Positions 8,730-16,146 of a DNA stretch of 36,872 nucleotides are shown here, one piece after another (position 1 is the first letter of the stretch; the number at the start of each line of letters is the position of its first letter). The notes beneath the pieces were generated by a model. That model saw nothing but the letters and a program-made list of their open reading frames with translations. It searched no databases and was not told the DNA's origin. The position numbers were made by a program, and so were the translations under genes. The stretch is from Anaerolineales bacterium (GTDB lineage Bacteria > Chloroflexota > Anaerolineae > Anaerolineales > Villigracilaceae), in NCBI GenBank assembly GCA_013140605.1, contig JABFSL010000110.1:1-36872 (forward strand), in the 5' to 3' direction.

Positions 8730-8766
8730 TTCCTCTTTCTTCTCATTTATAAAGAAGGAAGAGGAA
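8730..8766 (-). terminator. Likely terminator after the lipoprotein gene
   Basis: A hairpin of about 13 bp with few mismatches (CCTCTTTCTTCT against AAGAAGGAAGAGG) is followed on the minus strand by GATTTATTTT. It lies 35 bp past the stop codon at 8802. Confidence 0.5.
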
Positions 8767-8801
8767 GGAAAAATCAAATTGCGGTTTGGGATTAAATATC
8801 C

Positions 8802-9491
8802 CTACGGCTCCCACACATAATGAACGAATGCGGCGAGCAAGGGTTTTCCTGAACTTATGTCCATGCCGACAGCCCAGGTCTCCCAATCCAATCCGGCATT
8901 GCCATCGAAATGCACGGAGTAGTAATTCATTTCGGGATATGGCCAAACCGGCTCATAGGTCACGCCGCCCACTTTGAGCTGGTTGCATTCGAGCAAGGCT
9001 GCTGGCGTGAACACGATTTTCAATGACGGTAGAATGATGTCTTGAAATGAGCCGAGGGTCGATTCACCGCTTCCATATGAAAGCCCCCAATCTGCTTTAA
9101 ATGTGGTTTCAAAAACAAACCTCGCATGTTCAACATCATAGTTGACGACATTGCCGTCGCGATAAATGCGTACATCCATACCGGTGGTTGGTGAAACAAG
9201 CGCGGCGAGCAATGCGCCATCTTTATTTGCAACTGCCTTGCCAAAAGATGTGATCAGGTCACGGGCGCGCGGGTCATCACAGTATGAAGTCACAATACCC
9301 GGCGCGGAGGTCGGAAGCGGCGTGGCGATTTGCGTCAGTACGGGGATGGGAGAAGCGCCAACAGCGGCGGTCAAGGTCGGTTGGGGCGTGGCAGGCAGCA
9401 GGGCGGTGGGAGACGGGGGTACATCCACAGGAATGGAACAGCTTGCAAGAGTCAACAAGATCAAAATGGATAAAAATATTTTGAGTTTCAT
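8802..9491 (-). CDS. Lipoprotein of unknown function
   Basis: This 229-aa protein starts with a signal peptide (MKLKIFLSILILLTLASC) whose lipobox LASC places Cys18 as the lipid-anchored residue. A Pro/Thr-rich spacer (about 20-70) leads to a single globular domain of roughly 155 residues rich in aromatic and acidic residues. I do not recognise the domain. It contains no obvious catalytic motif. The start has an AAGGATG ribosome site. The gene has its own terminator and is separated by another from the upstream unit, so it is probably a single-gene transcript. A surface-exposed binding role is possible but unsupported. Confidence 0.85.
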   Translation of the reverse strand: MKLKIFLSILILLTLASCSIPVDVPPSPTALLPATPQPTLTAAVGASPIPVLTQIATPLPTSAPGIVTSYCDDPRARDLITSFGKAVANKDGALLAALVSPTTGMDVRIYRDGNVVNYDVEHARFVFETTFKADWGLSYGSGESTLGSFQDIILPSLKIVFTPAALLECNQLKVGGVTYEPVWPYPEMNYYSVHFDGNAGLDWETWAVGMDISSGKPLLAAFVHYVWEP

Positions 9492-9507
9492 TCTTCATCC
9501 TTTCAAT

Positions 9508-9536
9508 AAAAAAACTGGCGGAGGATCCCGCCAGTT
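9508..9536 (-). terminator. Rho-independent terminator after the NACHT/partner operon
   Basis: A perfect 9-bp GC-rich stem (AACTGGCGG 9513-9521 with CCGCCAGTT 9528-9536) has a 6-nt loop and is followed on the minus strand by a run of seven T. It lies 10 bp past the stop of the small partner gene. Confidence 0.85.
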
Positions 9537-9546
9537 GATTGTACTC

Positions 9547-9978
9547 TTATGCGTTCGCTTCTTCAGCTATTTTTTTTGAGATCCGCTTGACAACCTCTGC
9601 CACGCCGCCAATTGGATTCTTCAAAGTTTCAAATGCCACTTCGACGATATCGGGAGCCATGCGTTTGATATTGCGAAAGCGCCGCGTGATGAAGTTCTCG
9701 TCGGGTTTTTGTTCCTCAAGCGCGGTTTGGATTTCCTTGAGTTCTTCCTTTATATCCTGTTTTTTTCCAGATTGGAGTTTTGGGTGCGCGTCAACAAGAT
9801 GGTCCAAGGTTTGAAAAAGCGGCGAGAGATTAACGCTTTGATTGGAAACCGTATTGTTATTTCCAAGAATGATATTGCTTCCCTGCACATTACCGCCGAT
9901 GACGACACTGCCATTGCCAGCGCTCAATCCACTCTTTTTTCCTTCGGCACGCTTAGGTTGACGCTTTTTCTCAGCCAT
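9547..9978 (-). CDS. Small NACHT-linked protein with Gly-rich strand motif and helical C-terminus
   Basis: The 143-aa protein has a Lys/Arg-rich N-terminus (1-16), then a Gly/Asn-rich stretch (21-45: GNGSVVIGGNVQGSNIILGN and onward) with alternating V/I and G/N positions, suggesting short beta-strands or beta-arches. A helical C-terminal half (53-143) contains acidic coiled-coil-like sequence and NIKRMAPDIVEVAFETLKNP. It starts 23 bp after the NACHT-FGE gene stop and ends at a terminator, so the two are one operon. The NACHT protein carries a related stretch (SIAVGGSVTDSAIIHGQTI), which suggests direct interaction or co-assembly. I do not know a characterised function. A regulatory, adaptor or effector role in a conflict system is inference. 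Confidence 0.82.
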   Translation of the reverse strand: MAEKKRQPKRAEGKKSGLSAGNGSVVIGGNVQGSNIILGNNNTVSNQSVNLSPLFQTLDHLVDAHPKLQSGKKQDIKEELKEIQTALEEQKPDENFITRRFRNIKRMAPDIVEVAFETLKNPIGGVAEVVKRISKKIAEEANA

Positions 9979-10001
9979 GATTCCTCTTATCTTGTATTCT
10001 A

Positions 10002-12635
10002 TTACGAATCTTTCGGCGCGATGACCACGCGAAAACCAAGATCATCATTGAACGTCAATGGGATGGACCAGTTGCAAAATGACGAGCGCGCAAACCACTG
10101 ATAGCCGATCCACGAACCGCCGCACACCATACGATATTTCTTTTCCTCATCATACCAGGAACTTGTCCACTCCCAAACATTGCCGCTCATATCCCATGCG
10201 CCTATTGGGCTTACTCCCTTCGGGAAGGTGCAAACCGCAGTCGTACCGCCCAGACCTGTACCGGTCGGATCACTGTCCCATGTGTTCGCGGCGGTTTTAT
10301 CAAACTCATCACCCCAAGGATATTCGCGCCCATCACTGCCGCGTGAAGCGCGCTCCCATTCATCATTATGCGGCAGGCGAATGGCATACCCTTCAGGCAC
10401 AGCCACGATCTTTTTGGAAAGCCAGTTGCAGTACGCTTCAGCTTCAAACCAGCTCACGCCCACGATCGGCACAATCGGATTACTCAACTCGATGTTATGC
10501 CAGTAATAGGGAACATTCCGTTTTGCCAGCGGGCGATGCTCAAGCCAGTCGCGGTTTACATCTTCAAGCGTGCGCTCATCAAACCTGCCTGTGCGCCAGT
10601 CCCAGCCATCGTCACTCCAAAATTCACGGAACTGATACCCGTTCTCTTTTACAAAACGCGCAAACTGGATATTGGTGACGGGATATTTTCCGATCCAATA
10701 CGCGTACGGAATATCCTGCGCTTCCTTCTTAACCCCGGCCTGATACTCGCCAGCAGGCACTTCCACAAACCGATCAATATCCCCGGGCCGCCAGCCAAGC
10801 CTTCCCAATAACAGGCTGGCATGACGTCTCAACTCAGAACGGATCACACCATCCTGCATGGTATCGAGCAGGGCCTGTATGACATGTTCCTTGCTTTGCG
10901 GAGGGACTCCGCCCGGCCATGTATCCAGAACGGCGTCACCGGCCAAGACCACTGCTTCGCCGGGAGGTCCCGGCCGATTATTTACAAGCGCCTCAACCAC
11001 TTCACCGGAAACTTTTGGCAACTGCTGACGAAGCCCAAGATAGCCGATGGTAAGCAAGGTTACTTCACGCCAGGCCTGCTCCCCCACATGCGCAGACAGG
11101 GTTTCGATGATCGGCACAGAATCGCCCTGCCCTTTCAAGGCAAGTGCGACCGCGGCAAGATATTCTTCAAAGGTTAAGTGAATGCATCCATATTCACCGG
11201 GGCCGCGTTCGAGCAGAAGGGCGGCATACTCATGCACATCAGTTAAGAATTGACGCGAGGCTTGCTGCGGTGAAGGATCGCCGCGCTCCAAAAAAAGTTC
11301 TTCAAGTTTGCGGCGTATATCCTCACGTCCCACCAGGCCGATGCCGAGACTGATCTCATGCATCCATAAAGCGAGCGGCGCCAGGATACGTATGGTTTGA
11401 ATTTCATCAATGTCACGGCCGGGAGCGCGGCCGCTGATACTGCGGGCGCGATTCCAGGTGGAGAGCAAAGTATTTACATATTGATCATATAACTGCACAC
11501 GGCGTTCAGGCAGTGAAACGCCCTGTCTCTTCATCAACGCAAGAATGGTGAGAAGCAAAGGCGTGGAAGCCAGCTGCCTTACACCGGGATTCAACTGGAT
11601 CGCATCCAACAGTTCGCGGCGGTCGGTTTCCGCGTCAGCGGCGGCGACAGCCGTATTCCCCTGCGCTTGTTTCTCCAACGCAGATGTCCAATACTTGATG
11701 AATTCTTCGATCTCATCTTCTTCAAAATCAACAATGGTGCATTCCACCAAATCCTCGGCGGAGGGACGCACGGCGCGGTATCCGATCACGCGGCTGGTCA
11801 GTACAAATTTATTTCCCTCGCGGCGATGGAAAGCAAAGAAATCCACCACGCGCTCCACAACCGTATTGCGCATGTTGATGTCACGCACTTCATCGAGGCC
11901 GTCCAATAAGATGAGGGCGCGGCCCGCCTTGAGCGCTTCAGTCAACATGGGGCCAATCGGCAGGTCAGCACCGATGCCGGCAAAATATTCGGCTATGAAA
12001 TCATCGAGGCGGATATCTCTTGTCTGGAGCGCATTGGCAAACGCAGCCAGCGGAAGCAGGATGGGCAGGTAATCCTTCAGCCCGATCTTGGTTCCTTCTC
12101 CGCGCGCAAGTCGCAGGGCAAGATATTTAACAAATGTGGTTTTCCCGGCACCGGGGTCGCCCAGTACGATCACACCGGAATGATTTTGCAAAACCTGTAA
12201 TAATGGAATTGGTTCACCAAAATGCAAAAGGTCCGGTGTTCCATCGCTAACTTCGCGGCCAGCAAGGCTGAGATCGCGTTTCCAGGTTTCGCCTTCGGGC
12301 AACTCCATACGCGCTTTTAGCGGCACGTAAAGCTCAAGCAGTTTTAATTTGAGCGGAACACGGTCTGACACCCCCATGCCTTTTAAGCTAAGGTAATAGT
12401 GGCGGTCTGTCAGGTAGGCGAGATATGCCGCAGTGGCCTCTCGAAGCGTTTCGGCAGGCAGGGCAGGTTTCAGGTCACGCCAGAAGCGGTCTGCAAAGAC
12501 AATCGTCTGCCCATGGATGATGGCGCTATCGGTTACCGAACCGCCAACCGCAATGCTCTGATCGCCCGCGCGGATTTCCTGCTCGGGCTTTATCCGTTTT
12601 ATTGATTTTCTGGGAATTGTTTTCTTTTCGCTCAT
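10002..12635 (-). CDS. NACHT-domain STAND ATPase with C-terminal FGE-sulfatase/C-type-lectin-like domain
   Basis: Numbering is from the ATG at 12635 (877 aa). This start is chosen because an upstream TTG start would precede the likely promoter. Residues 1-25 are basic, and 27-45 hold a Gly-rich strand motif shared with the downstream gene. About 50-135 is a helical region ending LLELYVPLKA, usual before NACHT. The NACHT domain has Walker A GDPGAGKTT (159-167) and Walker B ALILLDGLDEV (240-250). The winged-helix-like arm ends in HLTFEEYLAA (about 486-495), and a helical spacer follows. About 622-877 is an FGE-sulfatase fold (YPVTNIQFARFV, GVSWFEAEAYCNWL, IRLPHNDEWERA, DMSGNVWEW, CGGSW, GFRVV). 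The FGE part probably binds ligands rather than oxidising sulfatase cysteines. NACHT proteins of this type act in bacterial defence or self/non-self signalling. The role here is inferred. Confidence 0.9.
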   Translation of the reverse strand: MSEKKTIPRKSIKRIKPEQEIRAGDQSIAVGGSVTDSAIIHGQTIVFADRFWRDLKPALPAETLREATAAYLAYLTDRHYYLSLKGMGVSDRVPLKLKLLELYVPLKARMELPEGETWKRDLSLAGREVSDGTPDLLHFGEPIPLLQVLQNHSGVIVLGDPGAGKTTFVKYLALRLARGEGTKIGLKDYLPILLPLAAFANALQTRDIRLDDFIAEYFAGIGADLPIGPMLTEALKAGRALILLDGLDEVRDINMRNTVVERVVDFFAFHRREGNKFVLTSRVIGYRAVRPSAEDLVECTIVDFEEDEIEEFIKYWTSALEKQAQGNTAVAAADAETDRRELLDAIQLNPGVRQLASTPLLLTILALMKRQGVSLPERRVQLYDQYVNTLLSTWNRARSISGRAPGRDIDEIQTIRILAPLALWMHEISLGIGLVGREDIRRKLEELFLERGDPSPQQASRQFLTDVHEYAALLLERGPGEYGCIHLTFEEYLAAVALALKGQGDSVPIIETLSAHVGEQAWREVTLLTIGYLGLRQQLPKVSGEVVEALVNNRPGPPGEAVVLAGDAVLDTWPGGVPPQSKEHVIQALLDTMQDGVIRSELRRHASLLLGRLGWRPGDIDRFVEVPAGEYQAGVKKEAQDIPYAYWIGKYPVTNIQFARFVKENGYQFREFWSDDGWDWRTGRFDERTLEDVNRDWLEHRPLAKRNVPYYWHNIELSNPIVPIVGVSWFEAEAYCNWLSKKIVAVPEGYAIRLPHNDEWERASRGSDGREYPWGDEFDKTAANTWDSDPTGTGLGGTTAVCTFPKGVSPIGAWDMSGNVWEWTSSWYDEEKKYRMVCGGSWIGYQWFARSSFCNWSIPLTFNDDLGFRVVIAPKDS

Positions 12636-12662
12636 GCCCTGCCTCATGGATAAACTAGTTTG

Positions 12663-12690
12663 AGTATACAATAATTCAAAGGGAGTTAAC
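12663..12690 (-). promoter_or_regulatory. Weak candidate promoter for the NACHT-FGE operon
   Basis: TATACT on the minus strand (12663-12668) lies about 28 bp upstream of the chosen ATG. No good -35 element is at the right distance (GTTAAC at 12685-12690 is the nearest). It runs back to back with the T-box promoter. Confidence 0.4.
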
Positions 12691-12719
12691 TTAACCAAAT
12701 TGCAAGGTACACTTTTTCA

Positions 12720-12747
12720 TTGACATTTTGTTTGTTCTGCATATAAT
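12720..12747 (+). promoter_or_regulatory. Consensus sigma-70 promoter for the T-box/trpB unit
   Basis: A perfect TTGACA (12720-12725) and a perfect TATAAT (12742-12747) are separated by 16 bp. Transcription would begin near 12754, just before the T-box stem I sequence. This is the strongest promoter match seen in the window, as expected for a gene controlled by attenuation. Confidence 0.85.
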
Positions 12748-12754
12748 CAGCCGA

Positions 12755-13118
12755 AATAACAAGGCTGTGACGAGGAAAAGTACGCTTGTACGACGGTTCA
12801 GAGAGCAGGTAGAACGGTGAGAGACCTGCCCGAAACGACAAAGCCGAATGGCCCTCCGAGCTGCAAGGGCAAAATCCAGTCTGGTAGTCGTTGGTCAGAT
12901 TGTCGAGTAGTCCGAGACGGGAACTGCACCCGTTATCCCGCAGAGTTACTTGGAAGGAAATAAATCATCCGACCAGCTAACTACAAAGTGAGGCTGGCTT
13001 CCCGTTGCATCATAACGGGATTTTTTCTTAATAGCCATTTGTCAGCCTAAGTTGGGTGGCACCACGGATGCGAATCAATCAGCGTTCGTCCCATTTGGGA
13101 TGAACGCTGTATTTTTTT
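12755..13118 (+). promoter_or_regulatory. T-box riboswitch, tryptophan-specific
   Basis: Stem I shows the GA-rich opening GACGAGGAAAAGTA, with AGTA at 12779-12782. An apical stem pairs GCAGGT (12805) with ACCTGC (12824). A specifier loop reads CGAA-TGG-CC with the Trp codon at 12849-12851; flanking pairs GCTT/AAGC and GAGG/CCTC close the loop. The conserved T-box element TGGGTGGCACCACGG is at 13053-13067. Its UGGC (13057-13060) would pair with the GCCA end of a tRNA with discriminator G, which bacterial tRNA-Trp has. A terminator follows. The downstream gene is TrpB-like, which agrees. Uncharged tRNA-Trp should stabilise the antiterminator and switch the gene on. A stable internal hairpin with a U-run at 13002-13027 is unusual. 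Confidence 0.93.
13080..13118 (+). terminator. T-box-controlled intrinsic terminator
   Basis: CAGCGTTCGTCCC (13080-13092) pairs with GGGATGAACGCTG (13097-13109) around a 4-nt loop, followed by a run of seven T (13112-13118). It lies directly after the T-box element, whose 3' flank would have to be released to form the antiterminator. Confidence 0.9.
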
Positions 13119-13189
13119 AACCCCTCACCCGCCCTCTACCCTTTCGGGCACACGTCCCAAAATGGGAGAGGAGTAAGAAAGGAGAAAAT

Positions 13190-13336
13190 ATGAACCCGGA
13201 ACCTGAACCGCAGGAAGTAAATTTGCAAGAACGCTCCGTTGAAACACTGACAGATAATTCCCTGCCTGCCGCGCAAATAATTGAAGATCAAAACGATGAA
13301 GCCGAGCTGAATTCCGCGCCGCGCTATTTGCCGTAA
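13190..13336 (+). CDS. 48-residue acidic ORF between the T-box and trpB
   Basis: ATG at 13190 follows AAGGAGAAAAT, a strong and well-spaced ribosome site, and the frame ends in TAA at 13336. The peptide is rich in Glu, Asp, Gln and Pro (it begins MNPEPEPQEVNLQE and ends NSAPRYLP), has no cysteine and no hydrophobic segment, and is predicted to be disordered. It has no Trp codons, so it is not a classical trp leader peptide. It lies in the T-box-controlled transcript about 90 bp before trpB, with a palindromic repeat between them. It could be a real small protein or a translated spacer. No homologue is known to me. Confidence 0.5.
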   Translation: MNPEPEPQEVNLQERSVETLTDNSLPAAQIIEDQNDEAELNSAPRYLP

Positions 13337-13347
13337 ATATGTCGCAC

Positions 13348-13396
13348 TGTAGGTCACGTTTGTAACGTGACTGTCACGCTAAAAGCGTGACCTACA
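13348..13396. repeat. Three-way-junction palindrome (TGTAGGTCACG ... CGTGACCTACA)
   Basis: An 11-bp outer inverted repeat (13348-13358 with 13386-13396) encloses two adjacent perfect hairpins: GTCACGTT-tgt-AACGTGAC and GTCACGCT-aaa-AGCGTGAC. It lies in the leader of trpB, ending 30 bp before the start codon. It looks like a dispersed intergenic element rather than a terminator, as no T-run follows. Confidence 0.7.
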
Positions 13397-13426
13397 AAAC
13401 TACGAAATTATTTTTTGGAGGAACCC

Positions 13427-14800
13427 ATGACTGACCAAACCCGCTTTCAATTGAACGAATCTGACCTGCCGAAATTCTGGTACAACATTTATGCAGATAG
13501 CCCGGTCCCGCCGACCCCGGTCCTGCATCCCGGCACGATGGAGCCGGTCACCCCTGACTTTTTGTCCGTTCTCTTTCCGATGGACTTGATCTTGCAGGAG
13601 ATCAGCACGGAAAAATATATCGAGATCCCCGAAGAAGTGCGCGAGATATATAAACTTTACCGCCCCACTCCGCTCCTGCGCGCCCGCAGATTGGAGAAGG
13701 CGCTCGGCACAACAGCGCACATCTACTATAAATATGAAGGCGTCTCCCCTTCTGGAAGTCACAAGCCGAACACCGCCATTCCGCAAGCTTATTACAACAA
13801 GATCGCCGGCACAAAGGCCATGACCACCGAAACCGGCGCGGGGCAATGGGGATCCTCGCTCGCGTTTGCCTGCAATGTTTTCGATATTGATCTTGAAGTG
13901 TACATGGTGAAGATTTCATATCAGCAAAAACCGTATCGCCGCAATTTGATGGAAACATACGGCGCACGCGTTTATGCGAGTCCCACAAACTTGACGAATT
14001 ATGGCCGCTCCGTGTTGGCTGAAAATCCGAATAATCTTGGCTCGCTTGGTATTGCCATTTCAGAAGCAGTGGAAGCCGCGGCTACATCCAATGGCACAAA
14101 GAAATATGGATTAGGCTCGGTGTTAAATCATGTGCTCTTACATCAGACCGTAATCGGTGAAGAAGCCTTGAAGCAAATGGACATGGCGGATGAATATCCC
14201 GATGTGGTCATCGGCTGCGTGGGCGGCGGATCGAACTTCGCGGGGATTGCCTACCCGTTCCTGAGAGAGAATCTCAAGAATGGCAAACGCACCCGTCTCG
14301 TTGGCGTGGAACCAACCGCAACACCCACACTGACCAAAGGCGTGTACACCTTTGATTATGGTGATACCGCGAAGATGGCTCCGATTGTCAAGATGCATAC
14401 TCTCGGTCACGACTTCATGCCGCCCGGCATCCACGCGGGTGGATTGCGCTATCACGGCATGGCCCCCAGCATCAGCGGATTAGTGGATGCCGGTCTCATT
14501 GATGCAGTGGCTGTCAAACAAAAAGAGACTTTCGAAGCCGCGATCCAATTTGCAAAAGCGGAAGGGATCGTGCCCGCCCCCGAGTCCGCACATGCCATAC
14601 GTGTGGCGATTGACGAAGCCTTGGATGCAAAAGCCAAAGGCGAGAAGCGCGTGATCCTGTTCAACCTTTCAGGTCACGGCAACTTTGACATGGCGGCGTA
14701 CGAATCCTATCTCAGCGGGAAACTGGAAGATTACGAGTACCCTGCCGAGGCGGTGAAAGAATCGATGAGCAAACTTCCGCAGGTGAATCTCGCAGCTTGA
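13427..14800 (+). CDS. TrpB-like (TrpB2-type) tryptophan synthase beta chain
   Basis: This 457-aa PLP enzyme is expected to make tryptophan from indole and serine. The PLP-binding lysine is Lys113 in [22 protein letters not shown] is the conserved loop after it, and [15 protein letters not shown] binds the cofactor phosphate. Length and the N-terminal extension ([17 protein letters not shown]) match the longer TrpB2 branch rather than the trpA-partnered TrpB. The ATG at 13427 is chosen for its GGAGG; an earlier TTG at 13415 lies within that site. No trpA is nearby, so the enzyme may work alone, for example in indole salvage. The tryptophan T-box upstream supports a tryptophan role strongly. 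Confidence 0.93.
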   Translation: MTDQTRFQLNESDLPKFWYNIYADSPVPPTPVLHPGTMEPVTPDFLSVLFPMDLILQEISTEKYIEIPEEVREIYKLYRPTPLLRARRLEKALGTTAHIYYKYEGVSPSGSHKPNTAIPQAYYNKIAGTKAMTTETGAGQWGSSLAFACNVFDIDLEVYMVKISYQQKPYRRNLMETYGARVYASPTNLTNYGRSVLAENPNNLGSLGIAISEAVEAAATSNGTKKYGLGSVLNHVLLHQTVIGEEALKQMDMADEYPDVVIGCVGGGSNFAGIAYPFLRENLKNGKRTRLVGVEPTATPTLTKGVYTFDYGDTAKMAPIVKMHTLGHDFMPPGIHAGGLRYHGMAPSISGLVDAGLIDAVAVKQKETFEAAIQFAKAEGIVPAPESAHAIRVAIDEALDAKAKGEKRVILFNLSGHGNFDMAAYESYLSGKLEDYEYPAEAVKESMSKLPQVNLAA

Positions 14801-14823
14801 TCCCATCTATTTCAAAATTAAGC

Positions 14824-14898
14824 CAGCCACGGATCACGCAGATTTTCACGGATAAGTTAAAAAAACGTGTTAATTCGTGAATCCGTGGCTGATTTTTT
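14824..14898 (+). terminator. Palindromic repeat acting as trpB terminator
   Basis: CAGCCACGGAT (14824-14834) and ATCCGTGGCTG (14881-14891) form a perfect 11-bp outer stem followed by ATTTTTT. The inner part also contains partial complementarity (CACGGAT, TTCGTGAATCC). The wording resembles a common dispersed CCACGGAT-type intergenic repeat that doubles as a terminator. Confidence 0.65.
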
Positions 14899-14910
14899 GG
14901 CGCTTTGGTT

Positions 14911-14954
14911 TAAAAAATAAACTCACCCGCGAAAGATTAATTTCGGAGTGAGTC
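14911..14954 (-). terminator. Terminator after the FIST/kinase operon
   Basis: On the minus strand ACTCACTCCGAAA and TTTCGCGGGTGAGT form an imperfect stem around TTAATC, followed by TTATTTTTT. It lies about 17 bp past the FIST gene stop. Confidence 0.7.
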
Positions 14955-14970
14955 ATGTTTGTAACTTTAA

Positions 14971-16137
14971 TTACGCTGACCAGGTTGGGCTTTGCTCCCC
15001 AAAAACAATAACAACAATATGCTGATTCAAAAATTTCGGAGCGACGCCATCGGGAGAGGTAACCTGTCCCAATGTATAGCCGCCAGCGATGGGAACCTTT
15101 GATCCCAAAATCTCCTGCACGGCTTCGATCTCCACACCGGGCTGCGCCTTTAGCAGCATCTGCCAGGCAACATCAACCAGCACAAGAGCAAAGGCAGGTT
15201 TTACATCGCCAAGCTGTAAGATCGCCTGCTGGGTGGCCTGCCTTGCGGCACGCTCGCAAGCGGCACGGCTCCCCACCAGCAAATAAGCATCAATTCCCTC
15301 GCGGATCGTGGCGTTCATACGGAAACTGCCGTCTGCCTCCACTCGGATCGGAGAGCGCACAAGCAGATCCTCGCCCTGCTCGACCCCCAGCGGATATAAA
15401 CGCGCCAGGTAGCTCAACGGAGGAAATGCCCAATCCCGCGCGGGGTAGCCAAAGAGTCCCGCATAGGTTTCGGAGGCGGGACGGCCATCCAATGTGCGCA
15501 GCCAGAATCCACGCGAACGAGTGATGCGGAATTGCCGTCCAACCGCGTCCCAACCATGATCGGAACCAACACCTATTTTTAGATTGCCGCGCAAAAATGC
15601 GGCCGCCAATCCGCCGGTGCCAGTTTGATTGCCTGCCATTTGATAAGTATTGCCTGTATGCAGATCGCCGCTGGACAGCCCGCCAAAAGTATTTAAACCT
15701 GATGATAATGCGCCGCAGAATTGCTCGGCATCGCCATTGAATCCATCTGCAAAAAATAACATGGATTGACGCTCAACCCGCGCTGAGGCATGCTGCTCGA
15801 TCTTTGAGGCTGTTTCACGCCCTGACTGGGAATACCCCGGCAGCCACAGGGTGTCAGCATGGAAATCACCTGAGAGCAGCGCAACAATCACAGAATGTGG
15901 ATGCAGGCCATCCCGTGTCAACCCGGCGGGAGAACTGAAACCCATCATGGGAATCTCGCCCAGTAAACTGCTGACACCGTTCAATACTTCACGCGCCTGA
16001 TATTGATGAGAAGAGATCACGACGGCAAAGCCTGGCACACTTGCGCCCAAATGATTCAAAGCCTGATGCGCCGCCTGTAAACCAGCCTCGCGGCCATCAA
16101 GCGCTTGAGCAACTCCCACAGATGAAACCATTGTCAT
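14971..16137 (-). CDS. FIST-domain sensory protein
   Basis: The 388-aa soluble protein matches the FIST_N/FIST_C pair. Its N-terminal half has VVISSHQYQAREVLNGV and GFSSPAGLTRDG, typical of the FIST_N fold. The C-terminal half contains the conserved ALVLVDVAW segment and ends with PIAGGYTLGQVTSPDG and FLNQHIVVIVFG, characteristic of FIST_C. FIST proteins are proposed to bind small ligands such as amino acids and work with signalling proteins. Here the gene starts 9 bp after the stop of the large histidine kinase, on the same strand, so the two are probably co-transcribed and functionally linked. No signal peptide or membrane span is seen. The ligand is unknown. Confidence 0.88.
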   Translation of the reverse strand: MTMVSSVGVAQALDGREAGLQAAHQALNHLGASVPGFAVVISSHQYQAREVLNGVSSLLGEIPMMGFSSPAGLTRDGLHPHSVIVALLSGDFHADTLWLPGYSQSGRETASKIEQHASARVERQSMLFFADGFNGDAEQFCGALSSGLNTFGGLSSGDLHTGNTYQMAGNQTGTGGLAAAFLRGNLKIGVGSDHGWDAVGRQFRITRSRGFWLRTLDGRPASETYAGLFGYPARDWAFPPLSYLARLYPLGVEQGEDLLVRSPIRVEADGSFRMNATIREGIDAYLLVGSRAACERAARQATQQAILQLGDVKPAFALVLVDVAWQMLLKAQPGVEIEAVQEILGSKVPIAGGYTLGQVTSPDGVAPKFLNQHIVVIVFGEQSPTWSA

Positions 16138-16146
16138 ATCAGCTCG

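Noticed and set aside
10002-10770. Active formylglycine-generating enzyme for sulfatases
   Set aside because: The FGE fold is at the C-terminus of a STAND ATPase, no sulfatase gene is present, and such fused domains usually bind ligands.
10058-12072. Long plus-strand frames opposite the NACHT-FGE gene
   Set aside because: They overlap conserved NACHT and FGE motifs in the opposite strand and show no coding pattern of their own.
13120-13175. Extra regulatory hairpin (CCTCTACC ... GGGAGAGG) after the T-box terminator
   Set aside because: The pairing is weak and interrupted. It resembles a common GC-rich CCCTCACCC-type intergenic repeat and shows no clear regulatory feature.
13190-13336. Classical trp leader peptide attenuator
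   Set aside because: There are no Trp codons, and the ORF lies after, not within, the terminator-antiterminator structure.
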